A stretch of 64,000 nt of DNA. It comes from Algiphilus aromaticivorans DG1253 (GTDB lineage Bacteria > Pseudomonadota > Gammaproteobacteria > Nevskiales > Nevskiaceae). Each line of letters starts with the position of its first letter. Position 1 is the first letter of the stretch. Shown in pieces: positions 42,875 through 50,399 of this stretch. The notes under the pieces are model-generated. The model made no database searches and was not told the DNA's origin. It worked only from the letters and a program-made list of their open reading frames with translations. The position numbers were made by a program, and so were the translations under genes. Location: assembly GCF_000733765.1 (NCBI RefSeq), contig NZ_JPOG01000001.1:124001-188000 (forward strand). The letters are read 5' to 3'.

Positions 42875-43324
42875 AGGAGTGCGCTGCGCGTCTCCCGCCC
42901 CGGGCTCTACTCGGCGGCCGCGAGTTTGAGCCGGCCGTCGGTTTCGCGCGGAGCGTGCGGTCAGGAACTTCGGTAGTCGAACTCCGTTCAGCGCGCTGAT
43001 GGCCGGCGATTTCTTGGCCCACTCCTCCAATGGCGCCGCTCGGGAAGCGGCAACGTGCGTGATGGAAGGGGCACTGGCTTCGTGTGGCGTAGATGTCATC
43101 AGAGTGGCGGAAGGTCGGCCATTCGGCACCGCGACCGCCACTGCACGGCTGCAGCCCTCGCAATCTCGTCGCTACGGGAAATCGCATCGGCCACTTACGC
43201 TTCTGCGCGCATCTCAACGGCGCCCTGCGCCGCCGGGTAACGTTCACTAGGCGATCCGCTGCACCGATTGCCGCTGCGTTTAAGCTGTTGTATCGGAATC
43301 GCAGGGGGGAAGATGATGTGAGAG
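42875..43324. other. 450-bp stretch without a recognisable gene
   Basis: Short open frames exist on both strands, the longest about 80-160 codons, but none has a family signature, a convincing ribosome site or a start-to-stop layout that fits its neighbours. I see no hairpin terminator, repeat copy or RNA gene here. Confidence 0.5.
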
Positions 43325-43596
43325 GTGTTTCTGGCGGCGCGCGCCAGTCTGCGGCGCCTGCTTTTCGATCACGACAGTATCGCCGGCCGACGCTTCGATA
43401 TCGCGCTGCAGGTCGTTATTTTTGTCTCGCTGGCGGGTTTGACGATCGAATCGCTCGACGGGCTCCCGACGCTGGCCTACCGCCTGCTGCTGATTATCGA
43501 GGTGGCCTCGATCGCGTTGTTCACGCTGGAGTACCTCCTGCGCGTTTTCGCCGCGCCCAGCGCGCTGCGCTACATCTTCAGTTTCTGGGGCATGCT

Positions 43597-44682
43597 GGTC
43601 TCAAGAATCAAGTGCAACGCTTTCGTGAAATTTCGCCATTTCGTGGGCCATGACTTCTTCAGGCGTTTGCCAGTCCAGGGTTTTGCGTGGTCGCCCGTTG
43701 AGCAGGCGGGCGATGTCGTTGAGCTGGGTCTGGCTGACCGAGGAAAGGTCGGCGCCCTTGGGCAGGAATTGGCGCAGCAGGCCGTTGATGTTTTCGTTGC
43801 TGCCACGCTGCCAAGGCGCGTACGGGTCGGCGAACCAGATGTCGAGCTTCAGGCGTCGGGCGAGCTCGTCATGACGCGCCATCTCGCTGCCCCGGTCGTA
43901 GGTGAAGCTCTCGCGCATGAAGGCGGGGACCTTCTTCATCTGACGGGTAAAGCTCTCCAGCGCCGCATCGGCGCTGCAGTCGGCCATCTTGCAGAGCACG
44001 ACGAAGCGCGTCTTGCGTTCGACCACGGTGCCGACAGCCGAGCGGTTGTAGGCGCCCTTGATGAAATCGCCTTCCCAATGGCCCGGCAGTTTGCGCTGCG
44101 TCACATCCTCGGGGCGATGAACGATGCGCAGATCGTCCGGCACCACCATGCCGCCTTTGCCGGCGGCGGTACGCCGTTTCTGGCCGCGCTGCGGCTTGTG
44201 CTGGCGCAGCGCCTCGACCATGGCCTTCTTCAGCGCCCCCTTGGGGTGCGCGTAGATGGCCGCGTAAATGGTCTCGTGGCTGATCTGCCAGTCAGATTCG
44301 TCGGGAAACATGCGTTCCAGTCTGCAGGCGATCTGCTCCGGCGACCAGGCGAAATAGATCAGGCGGTCGTGGACGTACTGCCACAGCGGCATGCCGGGTT
44401 GCAGCTTCCGATGCCGCCCGCAACGATGTCGTCGCTGCCGGTAGGCCGCACTCGCTGCCGTGGCGTCGTACGCCTTGCCGGCCAACGCATTGCGCCGACA
44501 CTCGCGCGATATCGTCGACGGCGAGCGCCCCAACCGCCGGCTGATCTCTCGCGTCGTAACCTTCTGCTCAGCCAAGAGCATGATCGCCGCCCGTTCCTCC
44601 GCCGAGAGATGGCGGTAGCTTCTTCTTGTCATCGCAACACCGTATCTGCATCAGAGGTGGGTGTTGCACTTGGTTATTGAGT
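43597..44682 (-). mobile_element. IS30-family insertion sequence
   Basis: About 1086 bp, inserted in the potassium channel gene. The ends share an imperfect inverted repeat: CTCAAGAATCAAGTGCAAC on the left and CTCAATAACCAAGTGCAAC read inward from the right, differing at the middle bases. A 2-bp CT at each side restores the host frame when one copy and the element are removed, consistent with the 2-3 bp duplications of IS30. Exact ends may be off by 1-2 bp because the repeats are imperfect at their tips. Confidence 0.88.
43601..44632 (-). CDS. IS30-family transposase
   Basis: A 343-residue transposase of full length. The N-terminal HTH_38 is RHLSAEERAAIMLLAE with TTREISRRLGRSPSTISREC. The DDE integrase core shows HWEGDFIKGAYNRSAVGTVV (first Asp), TYDRGSEMARH (second Asp) and QRGSNENINGLLRQFLPKG (Glu). 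No frameshift or stop, so the element may still move. It is encoded against the channel gene, and the transposase stop lies within the left terminal repeat. Confidence 0.97.
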   Translation of the reverse strand: MTRRSYRHLSAEERAAIMLLAEQKVTTREISRRLGRSPSTISRECRRNALAGKAYDATAASAAYRQRRHRCGRHRKLQPGMPLWQYVHDRLIYFAWSPEQIACRLERMFPDESDWQISHETIYAAIYAHPKGALKKAMVEALRQHKPQRGQKRRTAAGKGGMVVPDDLRIVHRPEDVTQRKLPGHWEGDFIKGAYNRSAVGTVVERKTRFVVLCKMADCSADAALESFTRQMKKVPAFMRESFTYDRGSEMARHDELARRLKLDIWFADPYAPWQRGSNENINGLLRQFLPKGADLSSVSQTQLNDIARLLNGRPRKTLDWQTPEEVMAHEMAKFHESVALDS

Positions 44683-45225
44683 CTAAGCATCGTCGATTTC
44701 CTGGCGGTATTCCCTTACTACTTCTTCAACGACTCGCAGTGGGTGCGCGCGCTGCGCTTTCTGCGCATCTTTCGGCTGCTGCGGCGCAGCCGCGCACTGG
44801 CCCGCTTCACCGAGGCTTTCATGGAGGCCCGGAGCGAGCTGATGGTCTTCGGTACGACGGCCTTCATCATGCTCTTCGTCGCCGCCGCCGGTATCTATCA
44901 GTTCGAGCACAAGGCGCAGCCCGAAGTGTTCTCCTCCATTCCGGAGTCGCTGTGGTGGGCCGTCGTCACGCTGACGACCGTTGGCTACGGCGACGTCTAC
45001 CCGATCACACCGCTCGGGCGGCTGTTCACCGGGCTGGTGATGATCATCGGCCTCGGCGTGGTCGCCGGCCTGACCGGCGTCATCGCCAGCGCGCTGACCC
45101 ATGTTCGCGAGGAAGAGGACGACAGCGAGGAAGAGGGCAAGGACAAGGATTGAGCGCGGCTTCATCCACGGTTCACGCTGTGCTCCGCACGCTTGAAACC
45201 CTATCCGTCGAAGGAGTTCACCGCC

Positions 45226-45591
45226 ATGCACAAGACCCTGACATCCGCCTTGCTTACCACTGCCATGCTGGTGGGTGTGGCGCCGGTCTACGCCGAGGAA
45301 TCCGCCGACAACGAGAAGCAAGATTCGATGTTCGAGCGCGTCGCTGAAAGTACCGGGGAGTACGTTGCCGGTGCGGCGCTGACCGCGCGCGTCAAGACGC
45401 AGCTGGCCACCGAATCGGCGTTGAGTCCCTTCAAGGTCGGCGTCGAGTCGACTCGCGGTGTCGTGACGCTCAGCGGCGATGTCACTAGCGAGGCCGAGCG
45501 CCGGCTTGCCGAGCGTATCGCCGAAGACGTCGAAGGCGTCGTGGCCGTGCACAACGCGCTGCGCGTGAGCGCGGAAGCCAGCAAGCAATAG
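45226..45591 (+). CDS. BON-domain periplasmic protein
   Basis: A 121-residue protein with a cleavable signal (TLTSALLTTAMLVGVAPVYA) and one BON domain: ALTARVKTQLATESALSPFK, GVVTLSGDVTSEAERRLAER and VEGVVAVHNAL. BON proteins (OsmY-like) bind phospholipid and protect the envelope under osmotic stress. The ATG at 45226 has AAGGAG nine bases upstream; an earlier in-frame start adds 11 residues without support. It follows the broken channel gene by 72 nt. Confidence 0.88.
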   Translation: MHKTLTSALLTTAMLVGVAPVYAEESADNEKQDSMFERVAESTGEYVAGAALTARVKTQLATESALSPFKVGVESTRGVVTLSGDVTSEAERRLAERIAEDVEGVVAVHNALRVSAEASKQ

Positions 45592-45711
45592 TGGCCGGGG
45601 CGCTTGCATCGCGTCGATAGCTAGAAACAGGAATCTTTCAAGGCTTCGGCCAACTAGGCTTGCAATGCCGCGGCGTTGCTTCGTCGCGTCCATTCCGTTC
45701 TGAGCTGAGCC

Positions 45712-45927
45712 ATGACTGACGCCCCGACACTGCTCACGCGCAGTCCCTGCACCGGGGTCTGCAGCTACAACAAGCGCGACGTCTGCAAGGGCTGCCGGCG
45801 CAGCCGTACCGAGGTCAAGCAGTGGAAGCGCCTTGGTGCGATGGTGCGCCACGAGATCAATCTGCGCGCGCTCGCCAATGGCGGCAAGAAGGTGCGCCGC
45901 AAGCTGCTCAAGCCCTTCCGCGACTGA
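45712..45927 (+). CDS. DUF1289 family small cysteine protein
   Basis: A 71-residue protein with the DUF1289 cysteine pattern: SPCTGVCSYNKRDVCKGCRR followed by EVKQW. The four cysteines could bind zinc or an iron-sulfur cluster; no function is known. The C-terminus is basic (KKVRRKLLKPFRD). Confidence 0.85.
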   Translation: MTDAPTLLTRSPCTGVCSYNKRDVCKGCRRSRTEVKQWKRLGAMVRHEINLRALANGGKKVRRKLLKPFRD

Positions 45928-45985
45928 AGCCGCGTAAGCGGCTTGTCAATGGCATCCTTTGGGATCCTGTCCCGGACGTCCTTTG

Positions 45986-46780
45986 ATGCCCGCCCCCGTG
46001 CAGTTCCTGACCCCCACTTGGTCCGGAGACCTGCCGCATTTCCGGCTGCTGCGGGCATCAATAGCGCGCTCTCCCCTGGCCGGGTTGTCGCATCGGGTCG
46101 TGGTGCAGGAGAGGGTATGGGCCTCTTCGAGGCGGAAGCAGCGGGCGCTGAACTCTGTTCCAGCGCCGTCGTGTTGCCGCCGGCCGTGGAGGCAGGCCGG
46201 CGCCGTGCGCGACGCATGCAGCAGCGCCTGGGACGGCACGGTACCCGCCTGGCGGGCACAGCCTATGCGCACGTTGGGGCTGGCCGGCGTGGGTGCGCTA
46301 CACGGGCTGGCACACGCAGCAGATCAGCAAGCTGGCCGCCGCCGCCGAAAGTGTCGTCGACACGGTGGTGGTGATGGATTCGGACCTCGTGGTGCTGCAG
46401 GAGGCATCGCCTTCGGATTTCCTCGACGCCGACGGCCGCGTCGTCTGCTTCCAGCGCTCGGCGCCGGCGGCGGAGGTTGGCGGTAAGGCCGTCAAGTGGA
46501 ATCACTAGGCCCACGCCCTCTACGGGCAGACGCTGGACGAGGCCGCGCCGCGCGATGTCTGCTTCGATACGCCCTTCGTGCTGCACGCGCCGACGCTGCG
46601 CGCCATGCTGGCCGAGCTTGAACGGCGCTACGACAAGCCCTGGTGGCAGGTGCTGCTCGAGCAGCCACCGCGGCACTGGTCGGAGTTCGCCAGCTACCGA
46701 CTCTATCTGCGCGACTTCCTGCCGCCGGAGACCGTGGCCTGGCGCGACGACAGCCTGCTAGATTGCGGTTCCAGTCATTC
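45986..46780 (+). pseudogene. Decayed DUF6492-like glycosyltransferase-type gene
   Basis: Family-like segments appear in three successive frames. Frame one starts PVQFLTPTWSGDLPHFRLL. A second frame continues with LFEAEAAGAELCSSAVVLPP and RRARRMQQRLGRHG. A third resumes with RYTGWHTQQISKLAAAAESV and VVVMDSDLVVLQE, which holds the D-x-D-like motif. That third frame hits a TAG at 46506-46508 and then continues in frame with VLHAPTLRAMLAELERRY and SEFASYRLYLRDFLPPE up to the next gene. Two frameshifts and one stop make a functional product unlikely. Assignment to DUF6492 is by recall of the pattern; boundaries are approximate. Confidence 0.65.
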
Positions 46781-46797
46781 CGATAGGAGACCCGACC

Positions 46798-47685
46798 ATG
46801 GATCCCATGCAGTACGGCCTGAAGGCCGTGGACTTCGGCAGGCCGTGCACGGCCACGACCGGTCTCGACCGGCGCGGCTTTCTCGGTGCCTCGCTGGCCG
46901 GCGGCTTTGCGCTGGCGGCTGGCCCGGCTGCGGCCAGCACCATCATCACGGACACCGAGGGACTGACCGCGGGCGAGATCACCATCCGTACCGACGACGG
47001 CGAGATCCCGGCCTACCGCGCCATGCCGGAGACGGGCAAGGATCTGCCGCTGCTGCTGGTGATCCAGGAGATCTTCGGCGTGCATGAGCATATCCGCGAC
47101 GTCTGCCGCCGCTACGCCAAGCAGGGCTACTACGCGGTGGCGCCGGCGATGTTCCACCGTCAGGGCGATGTCTCCGGCATGAGCGACGTCAACACGATCC
47201 TGACCGAGGTCGTCGCCAAGGTGCCGGATGCCCAGGTCATGGCCGACCTCGACGCCACTGTGGCGCAGGCCGCCGCCACCGGCCGGGTGGATGCCGAGCG
47301 CCTGGGCGTCATTGGCTTCTGCTGGGGTGGCCGCACCGTCTGGCTCTACGCACATCACAATCCGGAAGTGGCCGCCGGCGTCGCCTATTACGGGCTCGTC
47401 GATGGCATGCAGGGCGAGATCAAGCCGCATGATCCGGTCGATATCGCGGCCGAGTTGAAGGTGCCGGTGCTGGGTCTCTACGCCGGCGCCGATGAATACA
47501 TCCAGCGCGACGCCCTGCGCCGGATGCGCACCGAGCTGCTTAAGTCCGACTCCGGCTCCGAAATCGTGGTCTTCCCGGGAGTCGACCACGGCTTCAACGC
47601 GGACTACCGGCCGACCTACGATGCGGCCGCCGCCGACTACGCGCGTCGGCTGGCGCGCGACTGGCTGACGCGGCACGGGGTCTGA
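46798..47685 (+). CDS. Dienelactone hydrolase family protein with Tat-like signal
   Basis: A 295-residue alpha/beta hydrolase. Catalytic residues are visible as the nucleophile Cys in GFCWGGRTVW, the Asp in YAGADEYIQRD and the His in PGVDHGFNADYR, the classic DLH triad. IQEIFGVHEHIRDVC is also a family signature. The N-terminus carries a twin-arginine pattern at residues 25-26 (LDRRGFLGASLAGGFALAAG), suggesting folded export by Tat. The natural substrate is unknown; clade members act on lactones and small esters. The gene overlaps the tail of the DUF6492 pseudogene in another frame. Confidence 0.88.
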   Translation: MDPMQYGLKAVDFGRPCTATTGLDRRGFLGASLAGGFALAAGPAAASTIITDTEGLTAGEITIRTDDGEIPAYRAMPETGKDLPLLLVIQEIFGVHEHIRDVCRRYAKQGYYAVAPAMFHRQGDVSGMSDVNTILTEVVAKVPDAQVMADLDATVAQAAATGRVDAERLGVIGFCWGGRTVWLYAHHNPEVAAGVAYYGLVDGMQGEIKPHDPVDIAAELKVPVLGLYAGADEYIQRDALRRMRTELLKSDSGSEIVVFPGVDHGFNADYRPTYDAAAADYARRLARDWLTRHGV

Positions 47686-47760
47686 TCCGTCGGGGCGCGC
47701 TTGAAGAGCACGCCCGGCGCCCGCAGTATCGAGGGACACGCCAGCACGAGGAGCGCGGCC

Positions 47761-48306
47761 ATGGCATGGCGCATTGGCAATGCGGCGATCGAGAGTCTGC
47801 AGGGCGACATCACGCGACAGTCCGATATCGACGCGGTGGTCAATGCCGCCAATGCCGAGTTGCGCGCCGGCGGCGGCGTCGCCGGTGCCATTCACCGCGC
47901 CGCCGGGCCGGGGCTGGACGACGAATGCCGGGCTTATGCCCCGATCTCGCCGGGCGAAGCCGTGATCACTGGCGCCCACGAGCTGCCCAATCGGCACGTC
48001 ATTCATTGCCTGGGCCCCGTCTATGGCCATGATCGCCCGGAGGCGCAGCTGTTGGCCGATTGCTACCGCAACGCGCTCGATCGTGCCGCGGAAACCGGGC
48101 TGAGCTCGGTCGCATTTCCGGCGATCTCCACCGGCGCCTTCGGCTACCCCTTCGCTGATGCCGCCGAGGTCGCCCTCGATGCGGTCGGTGAATGGCTGCG
48201 CGCGCATCCCGGCCGCAGCCTGCGGCTGCTGCGCTTCGTGCTCTACTCGGCGGACGACCAGGAGCGCTTCGCCGAGCAACTCGCCCGCCGCGCCGCAGCG
48301 CCGTAA
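47761..48306 (+). CDS. Macrodomain protein, O-acetyl-ADP-ribose deacetylase type
   Basis: A 181-residue stand-alone macrodomain. The ADP-ribose site is present as LQGDITRQSDIDAVVNAANA, GGGVAGAIHRAAG and AFPAISTGAFGYPFADAAEVAL. It should hydrolyse O-acetyl-ADP-ribose, or mono-ADP-ribose from proteins. The start at 47761 has GGAG eight bases upstream; a 60-nt longer reading is possible. pncB follows after 22 nt, then pncA, so it appears to be the first gene of an NAD-related cluster. Confidence 0.92.
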   Translation: MAWRIGNAAIESLQGDITRQSDIDAVVNAANAELRAGGGVAGAIHRAAGPGLDDECRAYAPISPGEAVITGAHELPNRHVIHCLGPVYGHDRPEAQLLADCYRNALDRAAETGLSSVAFPAISTGAFGYPFADAAEVALDAVGEWLRAHPGRSLRLLRFVLYSADDQERFAEQLARRAAAP

Positions 48307-48328
48307 CGCTTCCAAGCAGAGGAGTCCC

Positions 48329-49690
48329 GTGGCACAGAGTCCCCACAGCGATGCAGCGCGCGCGCCGCACGGCGACGCGCTCTTCACCGACCTCTACGAG
48401 CTGAGCATGCTGCAGGCCTACTGGGTCGAGGGCATGAAGGACGAGGCGGTCTTCAGCCTGTCGGTACGCGAGTTGCCGACCACGCGCAATCTGCTCGTGG
48501 CCTGCGGGCTGGAAGCCGTACTCGAGCAGCTGGAGACGCTGCGCTTCGAGGAAGCCGATATCGCCTGGCTGGACAGCCTGGGCCGCTTCCGCACGGATTT
48601 CCTCGACTGGCTGCGCGACTTCCGCTTTACCGGCAGCGTGCGCGCGGTGGCCGAGGGCACCCCGGTCTTCGCCGAGGCGCCCATCCTCGAGATCACCGCG
48701 CCCTTGCCGGAGGCGCAGCTGGTGGAGACGCTGGTCATGAACCAGATCCATCTGCCGACAGTGCTCGCCAGCAAGGCGCAGCGCGTGGTCGCCGCCGCCG
48801 ACGGTCGTCGGGTGCTGGACTTTGGTGCGCGGCGCATGCACGGCATAGACGCTGCCGTGACCGGCGCGCGCGCCTTCTACATCGGCGGGGTCGATGGCAC
48901 TTCGAACTGCCGCGCCGGCGCGCGCTACGGCATCCCGGTGGCCGGCACCATGGCGCACAGCTACATCCAGGCGCACGATGATGAGCGGGAGGCCTTTCGT
49001 GCCTTTGTCGATCTCTATCCCGAGACGGTGCTGCTGGTCGACACTTACGACACGCTGGCGGCGGTGCGCAGCATTGTCGCCATGGCCGAGGAGATGGGCG
49101 AGGCTTTCCGCGTGCGCGCGGTGCGGCTGGATTCCGGCGATCTCGTGGCGCTGTCGCGCGAGGTGCGCGCCATGCTCGATAGCGCAGGCCTGGAGTCCGT
49201 GCAGATCCTTGCCAGCGGCGGCCTCGATGAGCACGAGATCGCACGCCTGCTGGATGCCGGTGCGGCGCTGGACGGCTTCGGTGTCGGCACGGACATGGCC
49301 GTGGCGCGCGACGCGCCCAGCGTCGATCTCGTCTACAAGCTTGCGGACTACGGCGGCGAAGGCCGCATGAAACTCTCCAGCGGCAAGGCCTCGCTGCCGG
49401 GTGCCAAGCAGGTCTTCCGCCGCTTCGACGGCGATACGGCCTGCGGCGATGTCATCGCGCGCGCCGCGGAGACGCTGGAGGGTGAGCCGCTACTGGCGCC
49501 GGTCATGCGCGAAGGTCGGCGCTTGGCGCCGGCCCCGGAGCTGGAGGCCGTGCGCGCGCATGCCGCTGCCGAGTTGGTGCGGCTGCCGGCAACTTTGCGC
49601 GGGCTGGCCCCTGCGAGCTATTCCGTGACGGTCAGCGATGCGTTGGCAAGCTATCGCGACGCGGTAGCCGGAAACATCCGGGCCGCCTGA
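48329..49690 (+). CDS. pncB: Nicotinate phosphoribosyltransferase
   Basis: A 453-residue enzyme starting with GTG at 48329 behind AGAGGAG. The N-terminal DALFTDLYELSMLQAYW, the catalytic region with FGARRMHGIDAAV and IGGVDGTSN, VRLDSGDLVALS and GFGVGTDMAVARDAP identify the PncB family of the actinobacterial/PncB2 type. It makes nicotinate mononucleotide from nicotinate and PRPP with ATP. Longer in-frame readings run back over the macrodomain gene and are spurious. Nicotinamidase, its substrate supplier, is encoded next. Confidence 0.93.
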   Translation: MAQSPHSDAARAPHGDALFTDLYELSMLQAYWVEGMKDEAVFSLSVRELPTTRNLLVACGLEAVLEQLETLRFEEADIAWLDSLGRFRTDFLDWLRDFRFTGSVRAVAEGTPVFAEAPILEITAPLPEAQLVETLVMNQIHLPTVLASKAQRVVAAADGRRVLDFGARRMHGIDAAVTGARAFYIGGVDGTSNCRAGARYGIPVAGTMAHSYIQAHDDEREAFRAFVDLYPETVLLVDTYDTLAAVRSIVAMAEEMGEAFRVRAVRLDSGDLVALSREVRAMLDSAGLESVQILASGGLDEHEIARLLDAGAALDGFGVGTDMAVARDAPSVDLVYKLADYGGEGRMKLSSGKASLPGAKQVFRRFDGDTACGDVIARAAETLEGEPLLAPVMREGRRLAPAPELEAVRAHAAAELVRLPATLRGLAPASYSVTVSDALASYRDAVAGNIRAA

Positions 49691-49732
49691 GCGTTCGAAT
49701 ATCCAAAAGCCCATGGCGCCAGGAGGGTAGTT

Positions 49733-50302
49733 ATGACGGCTATTGCAGACAGGCTCCGTGACGGCGATGCCCTCGTCGTCGTCGACGTCCAGAACGATTT
49801 CTGCCCCGGTGGCGCCCTGCCCATCGAGGGCGGCGACGCCGTCGTGCCGGTGCTCAACGAATGGATGGCTGCCGCGAAAGCCGGCGGCGTGCCGGTCTTC
49901 GCCTCGCGCTGCTGGCATCCCGCCGGCCACATCAGCTTCGCCGAGCGCGGCGGGCCCTGGCCGCCGCACTGCCTGCAGGACAGCGACGGCGCAGCCTTTC
50001 ATCCCGACCTGAAGCTGCCGGAAGACGCCGTGCTCGTCACCAAGGGCAATCGCTTCGACCAGGATCAGAACTCGGCATTCGACCAGACCGGTCTCGCCGA
50101 AGAGCTGCGCGCCCGCCGCGTGCAACGCATCTGGGTGGGCGGCCTGGCCGAGGATGTCTGCGTGCGCGCCACCGTGCTCGACGGCCGCCGGGAAGGCTTC
50201 GCGGTGTTCTGCATCGGCGATGCGACCCGGCCGGTGACCGCGGAGGGTGGCGAGAAAGCGCGCGCCGAGATGGCCGAAGCCGGCGCCGAGCGTCTGGACT
50301 GA
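49733..50302 (+). CDS. pncA: Nicotinamidase
   Basis: A 189-residue isochorismatase-fold hydrolase. The catalytic triad is D in VVDVQNDFCPGG, K in LVTKGNRFD and C in GGLAEDVCVRATVLD; the metal site is CWHPAGHISF. It deamidates nicotinamide to nicotinate, the input for PncB. The start has an AGGAGG site seven bases upstream. With the macrodomain and pncB it forms a plausible salvage cluster from nicotinamide and ADP-ribose products back to NAD. Confidence 0.94.
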   Translation: MTAIADRLRDGDALVVVDVQNDFCPGGALPIEGGDAVVPVLNEWMAAAKAGGVPVFASRCWHPAGHISFAERGGPWPPHCLQDSDGAAFHPDLKLPEDAVLVTKGNRFDQDQNSAFDQTGLAEELRARRVQRIWVGGLAEDVCVRATVLDGRREGFAVFCIGDATRPVTAEGGEKARAEMAEAGAERLD

Positions 50303-50399
50303 TGGGTCGGGCAGGGCACGCCTGCTGAATTCTCGCCCGGGGCGGACGAGTAGCGAGGCGCTAGCATGGCGGCACTACAACAAGGACGAGGAGACACCC

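Larger units (their letters stand above)
43325..45153 (+). pseudogene. Voltage-gated potassium channel gene interrupted by IS30-family element
   Basis: Two fragments of one gene flank an IS. The 5' part (43325-43596, GTG start) encodes helices S1 and S2 and ends in SFWGM. The 3' part (44683-45153) resumes SIVDFLAVFPYYFF with the arginine-rich S4 segment LRFLRIFRLLRRSRALARF and the selectivity filter TLTTVGYGDVYPITPLG. Joining at the shared CT at 43595-43596 and 44683-44684 restores one 246-residue frame reading GMLSIVDF, a complete six-helix Kv-type K+ channel. The IS lies in S3, so no functional channel is expected. The start has an alternative: ATGATGTGA at 43313 ends at once in the same frame. 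Confidence 0.9.

Noticed and set aside
42999-43250. An 83-codon frame between the capsule-type gene and the channel
   Set aside because: No ribosome site, no family pattern, and overlapping equal-sized frames on both strands.
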